Shown here piece after piece: positions 10,401 through 16,575 of a stretch of DNA of 23,822 bases (the first letter of the stretch is position 1; every line of letters starts with the position of its first letter). The stretch is taken from assembly GCA_902489775.1 (NCBI GenBank), contig CABUBH010000031.1, positions 1 through 23,822 of the forward strand, written 5' to 3'. The position numbers and the translations under genes were made by a program. The notes below the pieces were generated by a model. It was given only the letters and a program-made list of their open reading frames with translations, ran no database searches and had not been told where the DNA came from. The stretch comes from an uncultured Collinsella sp. GTDB lineage: Bacteria > Actinomycetota > Coriobacteriia > Coriobacteriales > Coriobacteriaceae.

Positions 10401-10915
10401 GCCCAGAGTGTATCACCCACATTGAGCGCGCCGGACTTCGTCGAATACGAGTTGTCCTTATCCATGGCGTCCTGAATGAAGACCTTGGCCTCGCTCGAAA
10501 GCGTTGTGGCGGACGCGGCGGCAACGGCGTTCTTCTGCTCCGAAGCAGCAGACGCCGCAGCGGAGTTCTCGGACTCAGTCGCGTTGTCTGCAGCGGTGCC
10601 ATCGCCATTCGCGGCACTCGCAGTTGCGCCCTGATCTGCGCCGGCGTCATCGGCAGCAGCGCTCGCCGCCGCACTGTTCGCGCCGGTGCCGGCAGCAGCG
10701 TCATCGTCGGCCGCCGCGCCCTCGCTGCCCGTCGCAGCCTGGGCCACAGCCTCGGCAATGCCATCGGCACCCTCGGCCCAAAGTTGCGCCGGCGTGGTGC
10801 CAAAAGCCATGGCAAAAGCCAGGAACGCCACCAGACCGCGCTTGGCTACGCCACGGGCAATCGCTCCATGACGACGCCACGAGGCGCGCTGGCACTCGTC
10901 CTCAAACATATCCAT
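4406..10915 (-). CDS. Giant surface protein: Ig-like repeats, DUF4430, PQQ-like beta-propeller, InlB-type repeat
   Basis: This 2169-residue protein has a signal peptide (Arg/Lys-rich, hydrophobic core about 27-40, cleavage near AQLWA at 43-47) and an Ala/Asp-rich segment to about 135. Seven Ig-like repeats follow, starting near residues 140, 272, 369, 473, 574, 693 and 800; several carry YxWQ ... DIxGAT ... GKYLxxxV. Next come two or three atrophied bacterial Ig domains (about 1027-1440) and a DUF4430 domain (about 1445-1535, YSYWSFYVNNEY then NNDCVEFRYVKGDG). A PQQ-like beta-propeller (about 1577-1967), an InlB-type repeat (about 1970-2035, ending LYAKWTKN), a Gly/Asn then Ser/Lys stalk, and a C-terminal helix (about 2137-2159) with a KRSKGDSDVR tail complete it. 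There is no LPxTG. The ATG at 10915 has AGGAGA just upstream and precedes the signal peptide; the open frame extends to 11059 but that part is riboswitch. It likely captures an extracellular ligand; corrinoid is inferred from riboswitch plus DUF4430. Confidence 0.88.
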   Translation of the reverse strand: MDMFEDECQRASWRRHGAIARGVAKRGLVAFLAFAMAFGTTPAQLWAEGADGIAEAVAQAATGSEGAAADDDAAAGTGANSAAASAAADDAGADQGATASAANGDGTAADNATESENSAAASAASEQKNAVAAASATTLSSEAKVFIQDAMDKDNSYSTKSGALNVGDTLWANMYDEVEDDWYGTSTESVANPGTWTYTWLAGTTRASSNVADYTEVVGHEQSLTVTAAMEGKYFICKVTVDGKDYFGPSVSYGSGINANNIPGPVLGAGQMELNSVKLNSDTPSIGDTLTATPYISYYQQAPADAKVTYTWSASTSQYSGFTKIEGQTGATLVVGDDLEGKYIRVEANAGVNTVNKTTSSKVKQAGAVDIYAVSLINPKTNNSVFAVGDTAQARAKEKGASTFIDASKLNYQWQSSDTKNGAYTDIAGATGETLELTDALGGKYLKCKVSSKIGSSSMANNTGALVAATGSINVTSVTMSPTSGKVEVGSTITATAKADSADVTADSHVTWQWYKGTSNYASSCNTPIEGETGNTLTVTAALKGCYVVAKANGGYGEQKPYYAAGPVSVAGQVELYDVQFEGSPATNGVHVGDTLKTKVRKKDGSNYHYIDRTDNVTYQWQYANTSSSYDSAYTDIPGATEATYTVDAAYAGKYLRVKVTSENTVSSTQKKSSYGGTQSVAPLGPVTLKGQYKLAGIELADKNVTLSVGSKITPSVQVPGSWSGSTKDVPDDAELTMAWYAKGEGDADWTELTDGIDTTDGSLTISDALVGKRIKVTANALDNTVEWVSSDSVTAAGEYNLLRVIANPQINSDSTHLVSGDSVKATAQAKRADGSATNGIDVTAQAAVAWYAADDAKAPAADWTLLPDMSGAEATVSASAAGKYLKAVATSGSSTVELVSANKVIAAGSLEAAVQKLNDANKQIAVDYSAKGGNVNDVLKAQLADLGFTDIDVKVSEGGVVFKAEDAKATVGISDAQDKTNGDVTFFFIDPNDYTGYNIDGLRNADVAFELSRDGKTEYYLPNKSVQVAWDEAKLQDLLDSAAESLQIGYAAGESADGVTQNVTLPYKAGSAKKFSVEWTSSDTERLFVSGYSWEDKTGKVSRASSDRDVTLTAKVTVTSGDIMLAGSHDFVVTVKGDPEKVAADKKALQEKVDAAFTYDNIKYSGTETPANKDGLTADLQMPRTSTLNIDGKYYEVVYSASTDDITFNGYKGTVYQPLPGAEAAKTKITLTVTDKSNAEVTASKTLDFAIAPQDQDELDAELFYLGLAKSSFYLGILDGQNISDVTGNLHAPLKVYGQGSGPGSAVNWCYTTEEAAGHYGFVFSELPGGTENTYRLLKSSKPRVISHENLVFTRPEYNTKVTISGRLKSERFARYAKRYPNNEDYAALAGQDVSATVSVKGTTGLDNPNEGKTITVTAKVTGVSASDADGNYTEQSVVPLTEVTLPADEDTTAESVLEQLMTTAGCTDLKANAWGLTSATMPDGRVLSMTSTEPYSYWSFYVNNEYSNNAGAPVYYLKNNDCVEFRYVKGDGTQKPSAAPATNPGAEHPYVDTAWNGFANSGSGSATDALTPTTKTDTPSWALNLLTEEQQKAGAYVSASDPIVANGKVYLVTGASVWGGKTWNAVLNEIDSATGSVVRTLELGSSMDSTCRPVIAQGIILIPLSGGYLQAVSAKTFETLWYSDAFTKQNLSSLTVDGDYVYINTLDKWSGNDVDVQNGTVKRINIHTGAVAGSASVDDGGFYWSGGVMVNGYYVVGGDFGHIRVYSADLSKLVGSIKLSGGNIRSALTVHDGYIYAVTRDDGTLHKLAIGSDGSLTEDSKVQFAAYSTSTPVFSGKYAFIGGATANNWKAKGLLSIVDLSDMSVKQIVKADGEELGFESKSTPLVSTHDGETYVYFTLNGAKGWPYTTGGGVYMYKLGDAEATEVFVPGSGYANYCMASVVCDQFGNLYYTNDSGHLFCVKSQAHRVKFDVQGGSSVDSQTPASGSTVTKPADPTREGYAFAGWYTDEACTEEYKFDTAVTADMTLYAKWTKNAANPGGNGGSGSNGGNGGSGNAGSGNGTNGQQAGGAVAPGQKPVSTTTKTETKDGKDSKKDSDKSDKKSDKSGSKSGTGSAATTTAKKSAEASQQESGFNPLAIVGVAAGVIGLAVIAVFVLTKRSKGDSDVR

Positions 10916-10918
10916 TTG

Positions 10919-10924
10919 TCTCCT
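10919..10924 (-). promoter_or_regulatory. Ribosome binding site fixing the giant gene's start
   Basis: The minus strand reads AGGAGA, then three bases, then ATG at 10915. It is the only good Shine-Dalgarno near the 5' end of the long frame. It moves the start 48 codons downstream of the longest open frame, placing the signal peptide properly and leaving the riboswitch non-coding. Confidence 0.85.
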
Positions 10925-11060
10925 ATTGTCTGAACTTGGAGCATTGCCCAGCGGCTGCCCCACGTCATCGCGCACATTGCGCTCGAGTACCCCCATCGGG
11001 GTCCCCCTTCCCTCCAGAGCCCAACGCGTACCGGCGGCATGCGCCACGGTCGCGTGCAAG

Positions 11061-11229
11061 ATGGGAGGCGATCCGACTTAACCTTACCGACCCGGGCGCG
11101 CCGTCCGATCTGCGACGTGACCATCCCGGGCCAAGAGGAATTACGGTTACTGGTACAGCCGGGGACTTGCACCCCGATTCTCCCAAACACGCAGGAAAAC
11201 CGCGCATTCGTGCGTCTCCGCACCACCAT
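11061..11229 (-). promoter_or_regulatory. Cobalamin riboswitch
   Basis: Read on the minus strand, 11187-11141 gives GGGAGAATC, then GGGGTGCAAGTCCCC, then GGCTGTACCAGTAACCGTAA. This matches the conserved cobalamin-aptamer core (GGGAA, GGTGnAAnTCC, GCnGnCC, ACnGTnA). About 65 bases further 3', at 11079-11063, AAGTCGGATCGCCTCCC matches the B12 box (consensus approximately AGCCAGGAGACCTGCC). ATGG at 11229-11226 can pair with CCAT at 11064-11061 to close the structure. The element ends about 145 bases before the giant gene's start. I see no terminator hairpin with a T run in that interval, so control may be translational or use another fold. The element class is confident; the mechanism is not. 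Confidence 0.92.
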
Positions 11230-11240
11230 CTAGGCCATCG

Positions 11241-11269
11241 ATTATTACTGTCGATATGGTAGCACGCAA
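11241..11269 (-). promoter_or_regulatory. Possible promoter of the cobalamin-riboswitch operon
   Basis: On the minus strand TTGCGT (11269-11264) is followed after 17 bases by AATAAT (11246-11241), a fair sigma-70-type -35/-10 pair. Transcription would begin near 11234, immediately before the riboswitch, which supports the assignment. Confidence 0.45.
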
Positions 11270-11359
11270 AAGGGCCCCGCACACAGGCGAAGCCCAAGGT
11301 AAAAGCTATGGTTTGCGATAGGGAGGACTGTCGTCGGACCTTGCAAGAACAGCTCGTTT

Positions 11360-11513
11360 CAAAACTATGCCGGATTACGGGGCTGATTCAGCACTTCGCA
11401 ACCATATCAACCATTTTCGAAAATCAACGACTCATCTACCTGCGGTTTTAAAAGCGCGAATTTCGGTATGCTCGAGGTTCGGCACTCCAGCCCCGTAAAC
11501 CGGCATAGTTTTG
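11360..11513. repeat. 154-bp intergenic element with 26-bp inverted ends
   Basis: The left end, 11360-11385 (begins CAAAACTATGCCGG), is the reverse complement of the right end, 11488-11513 (ends CCGGCATAGTTTTG), over 26 bp with a single mismatch. The 102 bases between hold a perfect 12-bp palindrome, ATTTTCGAAAAT (11413-11424), and no coding frame. It sits between the riboswitch operon's promoter and the 3' end of the UbiB-like gene, both on the minus strand. Long near-perfect ends and a non-coding core fit a MITE-like or structured intergenic repeat. No clear target-site duplication is visible. It could also act as a terminator-like barrier for the UbiB transcript. Confidence 0.8.
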
Positions 11514-11580
11514 TTCGGACCAGCCCACGCCGGCGCGACGCAAGGCAAAATGATCCGTTTCCCCCGACCCCGGGAAATCG

Positions 11581-13344
11581 TTAACGCTTGCCGCCGTGAC
11601 TGTTGCGCCAGATCTCGCGGCCCAGCATCAGCGCCAACACCAGCGCGCTCACGTAGCCCATAAAGCCAATGACCGGGATACCGAACACAACCGGCTCGAT
11701 GCGCGCGTAGTACACCACCGACGAACCGATAAACAGGCCGGCGATCACAATTGCCATCGACATGCGGTCGATAATTCCACCCAGCTGTCGCAGCGCCTTA
11801 TCGCTGCTCATGATCTGCGTGTTCACCTTAAGCTGGCCGCGCGTGAGCATGCGCGACGCCAAGCCCAGATACTCGGCCGCCTCGAGCGAGCCTTTTGCCG
11901 CGCGATAGCTGCTCGCGGCAAGATCGCGCCCCATTTCGCGGACGCGCGCATAGGCGCTCTTCTCGTTTTTGATGTGCGTCTGGATGATCTGGATCATGTT
12001 GACGTTGGGCATGTACTCGGTCAGCAGGCCCTCGAGCGTCACCATGCCGCGGGCGAACATCGTCACCACGCTCGGCAGCTCAACGTCGTTTTTGCGCGCC
12101 AAATTTAGCAGCGAGGTCAAAAACTCGCCGATATCAAGATCCTTAAGGTCGAGGCCCGCAAAGTCGGCAACGATAAAGTCCAAGTCGGACAAAAAGGCCG
12201 AATGGTCGAGCTCGGCCGAGTCGCCACGCGTCACGGCAAAGCGCATGAGCGAGTCCTTGAGCTTGGGCACGTCGCCCTCGGCCACGGCGAAAATCATATC
12301 CTTGACGATACCGCGGTCGTGACTCGACATGCGCCCGACCATGCCCAGGTCGATAAAGTAGACAGTGCCGTCCTTGAGGATGATGTTACCCGCATGCGGG
12401 TCGGCATGGAAAAAGCCGTCGTCGAGCACCTGCGTCGAATAGTCTTCGACGATCGCCGAGCCGATCTTTTCCAGGTCATAGCCCTCGGCAACCAGGCGCT
12501 CGGGATCGGCAATCGAGATGCCGTCGACATAATCCATGACCACGACGTGCTCGGTGCACAGATCCAGATAGGACTTGGGGCACGTCACACCATGGACGCT
12601 CTTATGGAAGTCATAGAAATCGTTAAGGTTTTTGGCCTCGGCCAAAAAGTTGGTCTCCTCGCGAAACGAGGTCCACAGCTCTTCGACCACGCCGTGCAGG
12701 TCAACAAACTGATCGGTGTTGACGAACTTGGAAACGATACGCACCACCGAGCGAATGATGTCGATGTCCTGAGCCATCACCTGCTGCGCGCCGGGGCGCT
12801 GCACCTTAACGGCCACGTCCTCGCCGGTCACCAGACGGGCGCGGTGCACCTGCGCGAGCGACGCGCTACCGAGTGGGTTGGGGTCGATCGCGTCGAACAT
12901 CTGCCCCAGGCGCTGGCCGTATTCCTCTTCCAGACAGCGGAGCACCACCTCATACGGCACCGGCTCTACGTCGGAGCGTAGGCGGCGCAGCTCGTCGCAA
13001 AACCGCTGCGGCAAAATCTCGGAGCGGTTGGCCAGAATCTGCCCCATCTTGACGAACATGGGGCCAAGCTCTTCGAGCAGACGACGCAGGCGCACCGGCG
13101 TAAGGTTATCCCACACGCGGTACTTTTTGATCAGGCGAACGATCTGACCGATGCGTTCGCGGCGACCTGCCGGCGTGAGCTGGTATTCCTCGTCCGGCGC
13201 CATCGCGTCGGGCTCTTCGGGGACCATATCGACAGCGCGCGGCTTCTTGCGAGCGCCCGAGACGGCGGCATCGACCTCATCGACAACCGCCGCCTCGTCA
13301 CCCAAGGGATCTAGATTGTTGTAATCGGTAGTGGAATCTGCCAT
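11581..13344 (-). CDS. UbiB/ABC1/AarF-type atypical protein kinase
   Basis: A 587-residue protein of the ABC1 (UbiB) family, atypical kinase-fold ATPases linked in other organisms to isoprenoid-quinone and lipid metabolism. Family marks are present: KMGQ at 99-102, the Ala-rich GSASLAQVH at 159-167 that replaces the kinase P-loop, the ATP-binding Lys in VAVK (180), HADPHAGN at 313-320 and DLG at 332-334. Two C-terminal hydrophobic segments (about 535-580) would tether it to the membrane. About 60 acidic, low-complexity residues precede the conserved part. The ATG lies 8 bases after the stop of the small gene upstream, so the two are almost surely translated from one message. Its substrate is unknown, and the quinone link is only by family. 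Confidence 0.9.
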   Translation of the reverse strand: MADSTTDYNNLDPLGDEAAVVDEVDAAVSGARKKPRAVDMVPEEPDAMAPDEEYQLTPAGRRERIGQIVRLIKKYRVWDNLTPVRLRRLLEELGPMFVKMGQILANRSEILPQRFCDELRRLRSDVEPVPYEVVLRCLEEEYGQRLGQMFDAIDPNPLGSASLAQVHRARLVTGEDVAVKVQRPGAQQVMAQDIDIIRSVVRIVSKFVNTDQFVDLHGVVEELWTSFREETNFLAEAKNLNDFYDFHKSVHGVTCPKSYLDLCTEHVVVMDYVDGISIADPERLVAEGYDLEKIGSAIVEDYSTQVLDDGFFHADPHAGNIILKDGTVYFIDLGMVGRMSSHDRGIVKDMIFAVAEGDVPKLKDSLMRFAVTRGDSAELDHSAFLSDLDFIVADFAGLDLKDLDIGEFLTSLLNLARKNDVELPSVVTMFARGMVTLEGLLTEYMPNVNMIQIIQTHIKNEKSAYARVREMGRDLAASSYRAAKGSLEAAEYLGLASRMLTRGQLKVNTQIMSSDKALRQLGGIIDRMSMAIVIAGLFIGSSVVYYARIEPVVFGIPVIGFMGYVSALVLALMLGREIWRNSHGGKR

Positions 13345-13352
13345 CTGCGCTG

Positions 13353-13769
13353 CTACTCGGCCTCTTCGGTGTCCTCTGCGTCGTCGGGCTCAACGGACTC
13401 GACGGGTACCGAGGTCACGTTGTCCTCGACCGAATCGACAATGTCGCGCACGTGAGCCAGGAAGGCGGTACGCTCGGGGGCGGCCATGACGCGGACGCGA
13501 GCAAGGATGAGCTCGTCGAGCACGCGCTGCGCCGCGGTCTCGCCCTGCATGCCCAGGCGCTCAGTCAGGTCGGAGATGGTGCCGCCGGCCTGCTCAAACA
13601 TATCGGATACGCTGCGGGCGATATCGGGGGTGTCGGCGTCCTTGCGCACCTGCTCGCCCTTGGCGTTGAGGTCGTCAAGGACCTTCTTGCCTCCCTCGAC
13701 GGCAACGGCGGCAGCGCCAAAGCCCACGTTGATGGCGCCGTTAACAAGCTGATCGAATTTCATAACCAT
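13353..13769 (-). CDS. Small phasin-like helical protein, partner of the UbiB-like kinase
   Basis: A 138-residue acidic, largely helical protein. It begins MVMKFDQLVNGAINVGFGAA, has a central amphipathic stretch rich in Lys/Asp/Gln (EGGKKVLDDLNAKGEQVRKD) and ends in an Asp/Glu-rich tail. The pattern resembles phasin-type proteins that coat polymer or lipid surfaces, but I do not identify a definite family. I use the ATG at 13769 because GGAG lies at 13776-13779, six bases upstream; an upstream ATG at 13781 and a downstream one at 13763 are alternatives. It is followed after 8 bases by the UbiB-like gene, so the pair probably works together at the membrane. The assignment to function is inference. 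Confidence 0.75.
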   Translation of the reverse strand: MVMKFDQLVNGAINVGFGAAAVAVEGGKKVLDDLNAKGEQVRKDADTPDIARSVSDMFEQAGGTISDLTERLGMQGETAAQRVLDELILARVRVMAAPERTAFLAHVRDIVDSVEDNVTSVPVESVEPDDAEDTEEAE

Positions 13770-13840
13770 GGTTGGCTCCAATCATGAACAACTGCATTGG
13801 CCTTCTTGTACCCAAGATCGCGCGAAAGCGACAAAGCGTT

Positions 13841-15364
13841 TTATCTCACGTTGTCGTTCATCGCGAAAGAGTTCTTCATGGCGCAGCTCGTGGTGTAGAG
13901 CACCTTGCTCAGTAGAGCATCGGTCTCCACGCGGACACGCTCGGCAAAGGCCTCGTTGGCGCGTGCAAGCTCGGCAGGCACCTCGGCCTCGGGCAGAGCG
14001 GCTACGGCAGCGTCGACGTCATGGATCTGCTTGTGGCCCATGCCACCGACCTTCTCCTGATAATCCTCGACCGCGCGGCCGCACTCATGGAAGCGAACAT
14101 CGGCCAAGGCACCGATCAGGCGATTTGCCCAATAGAAATTCTCGGACGTCACGCGAGCCTGCGTGTCGGCATAGTACTCGGGCATGGTCTCGACGTTGGC
14201 GTACAGCGGAACCAGCGCGTTAAACGAGTTGGAGCCAAAGGCCATCCACTGCACGGCGCGGTAGGCCGGCTGCGCATAGGGGCGCAGCTGCAACACGGCG
14301 AGCTGGCTGTTGCGATTGATGCCGATGGGGCGATAGGCGCCACGCGTAGCGGGCGTGCCCTTGCTGCCGTAGCAGTCGTACTCCGTGCCCTGGTAGTGGC
14401 TCGAAAGCACGTACTTGGTGTCCTCGATGGTCACCTTGCGCTCGGGCACACGGCTCCAGGGGATGTCGTCGCTCTCGGGCGTGTAGTCGGCATCGGGGCC
14501 GTCCCACACGTCGCTGGGGTTAAGGCAGCGCTGCATGTACCAGGCGCGCGGCGTGTTGTAAACGTGGTCGCTGTCACTGTGCGAGCCAAAGGCCTCGCGC
14601 GGGTTAAAGACCGCGGCCGGACCGTCGCCCTCGACGCCCAGCGTCAGGTCCAGATGCCACTCGGCCATCCAGGAGCGCAGGTCGGCGGAGCACATGTGGT
14701 CGGCCTGGGCGCCCTCAGCGTCATCCAGGTCAAAGCTGTCGATACCCAGTTGGTTGGGCATGGTCACATAGGCGTCGTCGGGCACGCGCTTGGCGATCCA
14801 GTGGTGGCCGCCGATGGTCTCGAGCCACCAGATCTCGTCCACGTCGCTAAAGGCGATGCCGTTGTTCTCGTAGGTGCCATAGCGCTCGAGCAGGTCGCCC
14901 AGGATACGCACGCCGTCGCGGGCGGACTTAGCGTACGGCAGGACCAGGGTCACCATGTCCTCCTCGCCCAGGCCGCCGGGCTGCGCCGGAACGTAGCCGT
15001 CCTCGCCCTCGTTGCCCTTGGCAGGCACGTAGTCGACGAGCGGGTCGGCGCCGCGAACGCGCTCGTTGGTGGTGAGCGTCTCGGTTGCGGACATGCCCAC
15101 ATTGAGCTCGTTGAAACCGGCCTCGGCCCAGATGCCGTGGCCCGGAACAACATCAGGGACGCTCGTGTAACGCATGGGGTTATCGGGCAGCTCAACGGTC
15201 AGGTGGCTCAGGACGCTCGTGTAGACGCGCGGCTGCTCGTCGGGATGCACCACGCGCATACGCTTGGGCTCAAACACCCCGTTGGACGAATCCTCGTTGC
15301 GGGCGACCAGCGTCGACCCGTCGTAGCTTGCGTTTTTACCGACCAAAATCGTTGTGCACGGCAT
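13841..15364 (-). CDS. pepD: C69 family dipeptidase (N-terminal nucleophile hydrolase)
   Basis: A 507-residue enzyme of peptidase family C69 (PepD type), cytoplasmic Ntn-hydrolases that cleave a broad range of dipeptides. It begins MPCTTILVGKNASYDGSTLV; the Cys at position 3 is expected to be the catalytic nucleophile once exposed at the N-terminus, and the ARNEDSSNG that follows is typical. Length fits the family. Two ATGs lie close together: the one at 15370 abuts the AAGGAGGA at 15370-15377, so it is too near the Shine-Dalgarno, while the ATG at 15364 is correctly spaced and gives the family N-terminus. There is no signal peptide. The gene stands apart from its neighbours: a 71-base gap before the phasin-like gene and a repeat element upstream. 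Confidence 0.92.
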   Translation of the reverse strand: MPCTTILVGKNASYDGSTLVARNEDSSNGVFEPKRMRVVHPDEQPRVYTSVLSHLTVELPDNPMRYTSVPDVVPGHGIWAEAGFNELNVGMSATETLTTNERVRGADPLVDYVPAKGNEGEDGYVPAQPGGLGEEDMVTLVLPYAKSARDGVRILGDLLERYGTYENNGIAFSDVDEIWWLETIGGHHWIAKRVPDDAYVTMPNQLGIDSFDLDDAEGAQADHMCSADLRSWMAEWHLDLTLGVEGDGPAAVFNPREAFGSHSDSDHVYNTPRAWYMQRCLNPSDVWDGPDADYTPESDDIPWSRVPERKVTIEDTKYVLSSHYQGTEYDCYGSKGTPATRGAYRPIGINRNSQLAVLQLRPYAQPAYRAVQWMAFGSNSFNALVPLYANVETMPEYYADTQARVTSENFYWANRLIGALADVRFHECGRAVEDYQEKVGGMGHKQIHDVDAAVAALPEAEVPAELARANEAFAERVRVETDALLSKVLYTTSCAMKNSFAMNDNVR

Positions 15365-15447
15365 GCGCATCCTCCTTGAGCGAAGAAATCAAACGGCAAC
15401 AGTGTATCGCTTCGGCGCAGAAAGGGCGAAACCGCGGCGCTGGCAAC

Positions 15448-15685
15448 CCCTGTGGTCAAAAAATGCCAAATATGAGTACTGTCACAAATTTAGTAACAGC
15501 AATTTTGCTACGTATGGGTGTCGAAAGTCTACATTTGTTCAAAAATTAGATGATGTAATTCCTCATAGGTCCAATAAAATAGGCTCTCTATCGATAATAA
15601 ATATCGTTAGAGAGCCTATTTGACCTAAAATATATGTGACTATCTTGGCAACAGTACTCATATTTGGCATTTTTTGTCCACGGGG
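15448..15685. repeat. 238-bp intergenic element with 35-bp inverted ends and internal hairpin
   Basis: The left arm, 15448-15482, and right arm, 15651-15685, are reverse complements over 35 bp with one mismatch and one G-T pair; the perfect core begins AAAAAATGCCAAATATGAGT at 15458. Inside lies a second hairpin: 15577-15590 (AAATAGGCTCTCTA) pairs perfectly with 15608-15621, extended by an inner CGATA/TATCG stem and an outer AGGTC/GACCT stem. The interior is distinctly AT-rich compared with the neighbouring genes and holds no credible ORF. The element fills the space between the divergent-looking 5' end of the C69 gene and the 3' end of folD. It looks like a non-autonomous mobile or structured repeat. 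Confidence 0.85.
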
Positions 15686-15718
15686 TATAGAACTAACCCC
15701 TCAAACAGCCCAAAACGC

Positions 15719-16573
15719 CTATTTCGATGCGCGCTCGGCCGCTTCGATCACGTGTTTGGCGAGGATCGCCGTCGTCACAGCGCCCACACCGCCCGGCACG
15801 GGCGTGATGGCGTTAACGACCGGCTCCGCAGCATCAGAATCGACGTCACCCACCAGCTTGCCAGCGGCCTCGTCCCAATTAATGCCCACATCAATGATCG
15901 TCTGGCCCTCGCGAACCGCGTCCACACCAATCGTGCGCGCGCGTCCGACTGCGGCGACCACAATATCGGCAGCACGGCATTCGGCAGCAAGGTCGCGCGT
16001 GTGCGTGTGGCACGTCATCACGGTAGCATTGCGCGCCGTAAGCATGGCGGCAACAGGACGCCCGATCACCAGAGAGCGACCGACAACGGCAACCTTGGCA
16101 CCGTCCAGCTCAACGCCATAGTGATCCAGAATCGCCAGCACGGCTTCGGCAGTGCAAGGGGCAAAACCCTCGCCGCGGCCCGAAAGCGCCGTAAGCAGCG
16201 AAGCCGGCGTCATGGAGTCAACGTCCTTGGCGGGATCGAGCACCGCGGCGACGGCGTCCTCATCGAGCGCAGCGGGCAGCGGGCGAAACATCAGGCAGCC
16301 ATGAACAGTCGGATCGGTATTGATGTCCTCGATCACCGCCAACAACTCGTCCTGCGAAACATCGGCAGGAAGCAAAACGCGGCGAGCTTCGATGCCCACC
16401 TTTTCGCAGCGCTTGAGGGCGCCACGCTCGTAGGACAGGTCGTCCTCGCGCTCGCCCACACGCACGATAGCAAGCGTCGGAACAACGCCCTGTTCGCGCA
16501 GGGCGGTGCAGCGGGCAGCGAGCTCCTCAGTCAACGCACGGGCGACGGGAGCACCCTTTAGCAGATCAGCCAT
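15719..16573 (-). CDS. folD: FolD-type methylene-THF dehydrogenase/cyclohydrolase, divergent active site
   Basis: A 284-residue FolD-family protein expected to interconvert 5,10-methylene-THF and 5,10-methenyl-THF and, in the usual bifunctional form, to hydrolyse the latter to 10-formyl-THF. The Rossmann part (VVGRSLVIGRPVAAML, then IIDVGIN) and the C-terminal ITPVPGGVG are intact, and Asp119 of KDVD is present. The catalytic Tyr is Tyr48, but the Lys four residues later is Ala52 (YERGA), and the Gln normally before PLP in the LVQLPLP motif is Phe96 (LMFRPLP). The start ATG at 16573 is two bases after the cyclodeaminase stop, with AAGAGGGG upstream, so the pair is translationally coupled. The gene is clearly FolD-like; retention of cyclohydrolase activity is doubtful. 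Confidence 0.92.
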   Translation of the reverse strand: MADLLKGAPVARALTEELAARCTALREQGVVPTLAIVRVGEREDDLSYERGALKRCEKVGIEARRVLLPADVSQDELLAVIEDINTDPTVHGCLMFRPLPAALDEDAVAAVLDPAKDVDSMTPASLLTALSGRGEGFAPCTAEAVLAILDHYGVELDGAKVAVVGRSLVIGRPVAAMLTARNATVMTCHTHTRDLAAECRAADIVVAAVGRARTIGVDAVREGQTIIDVGINWDEAAGKLVGDVDSDAAEPVVNAITPVPGGVGAVTTAILAKHVIEAAERASK

Positions 16574-16575
16574 GG

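Noticed and set aside
10916..11059. N-terminal extension of the giant protein
   Set aside because: The extension has no ribosome binding site at its start, reads into the riboswitch leader and would put the signal peptide over 70 residues inside.
11558..11577. Terminator after the UbiB-like gene
   Set aside because: TTTCCC/GGGAAA forms only a 6-bp stem, and the nearest T run on the minus strand is several bases away; too weak to list.
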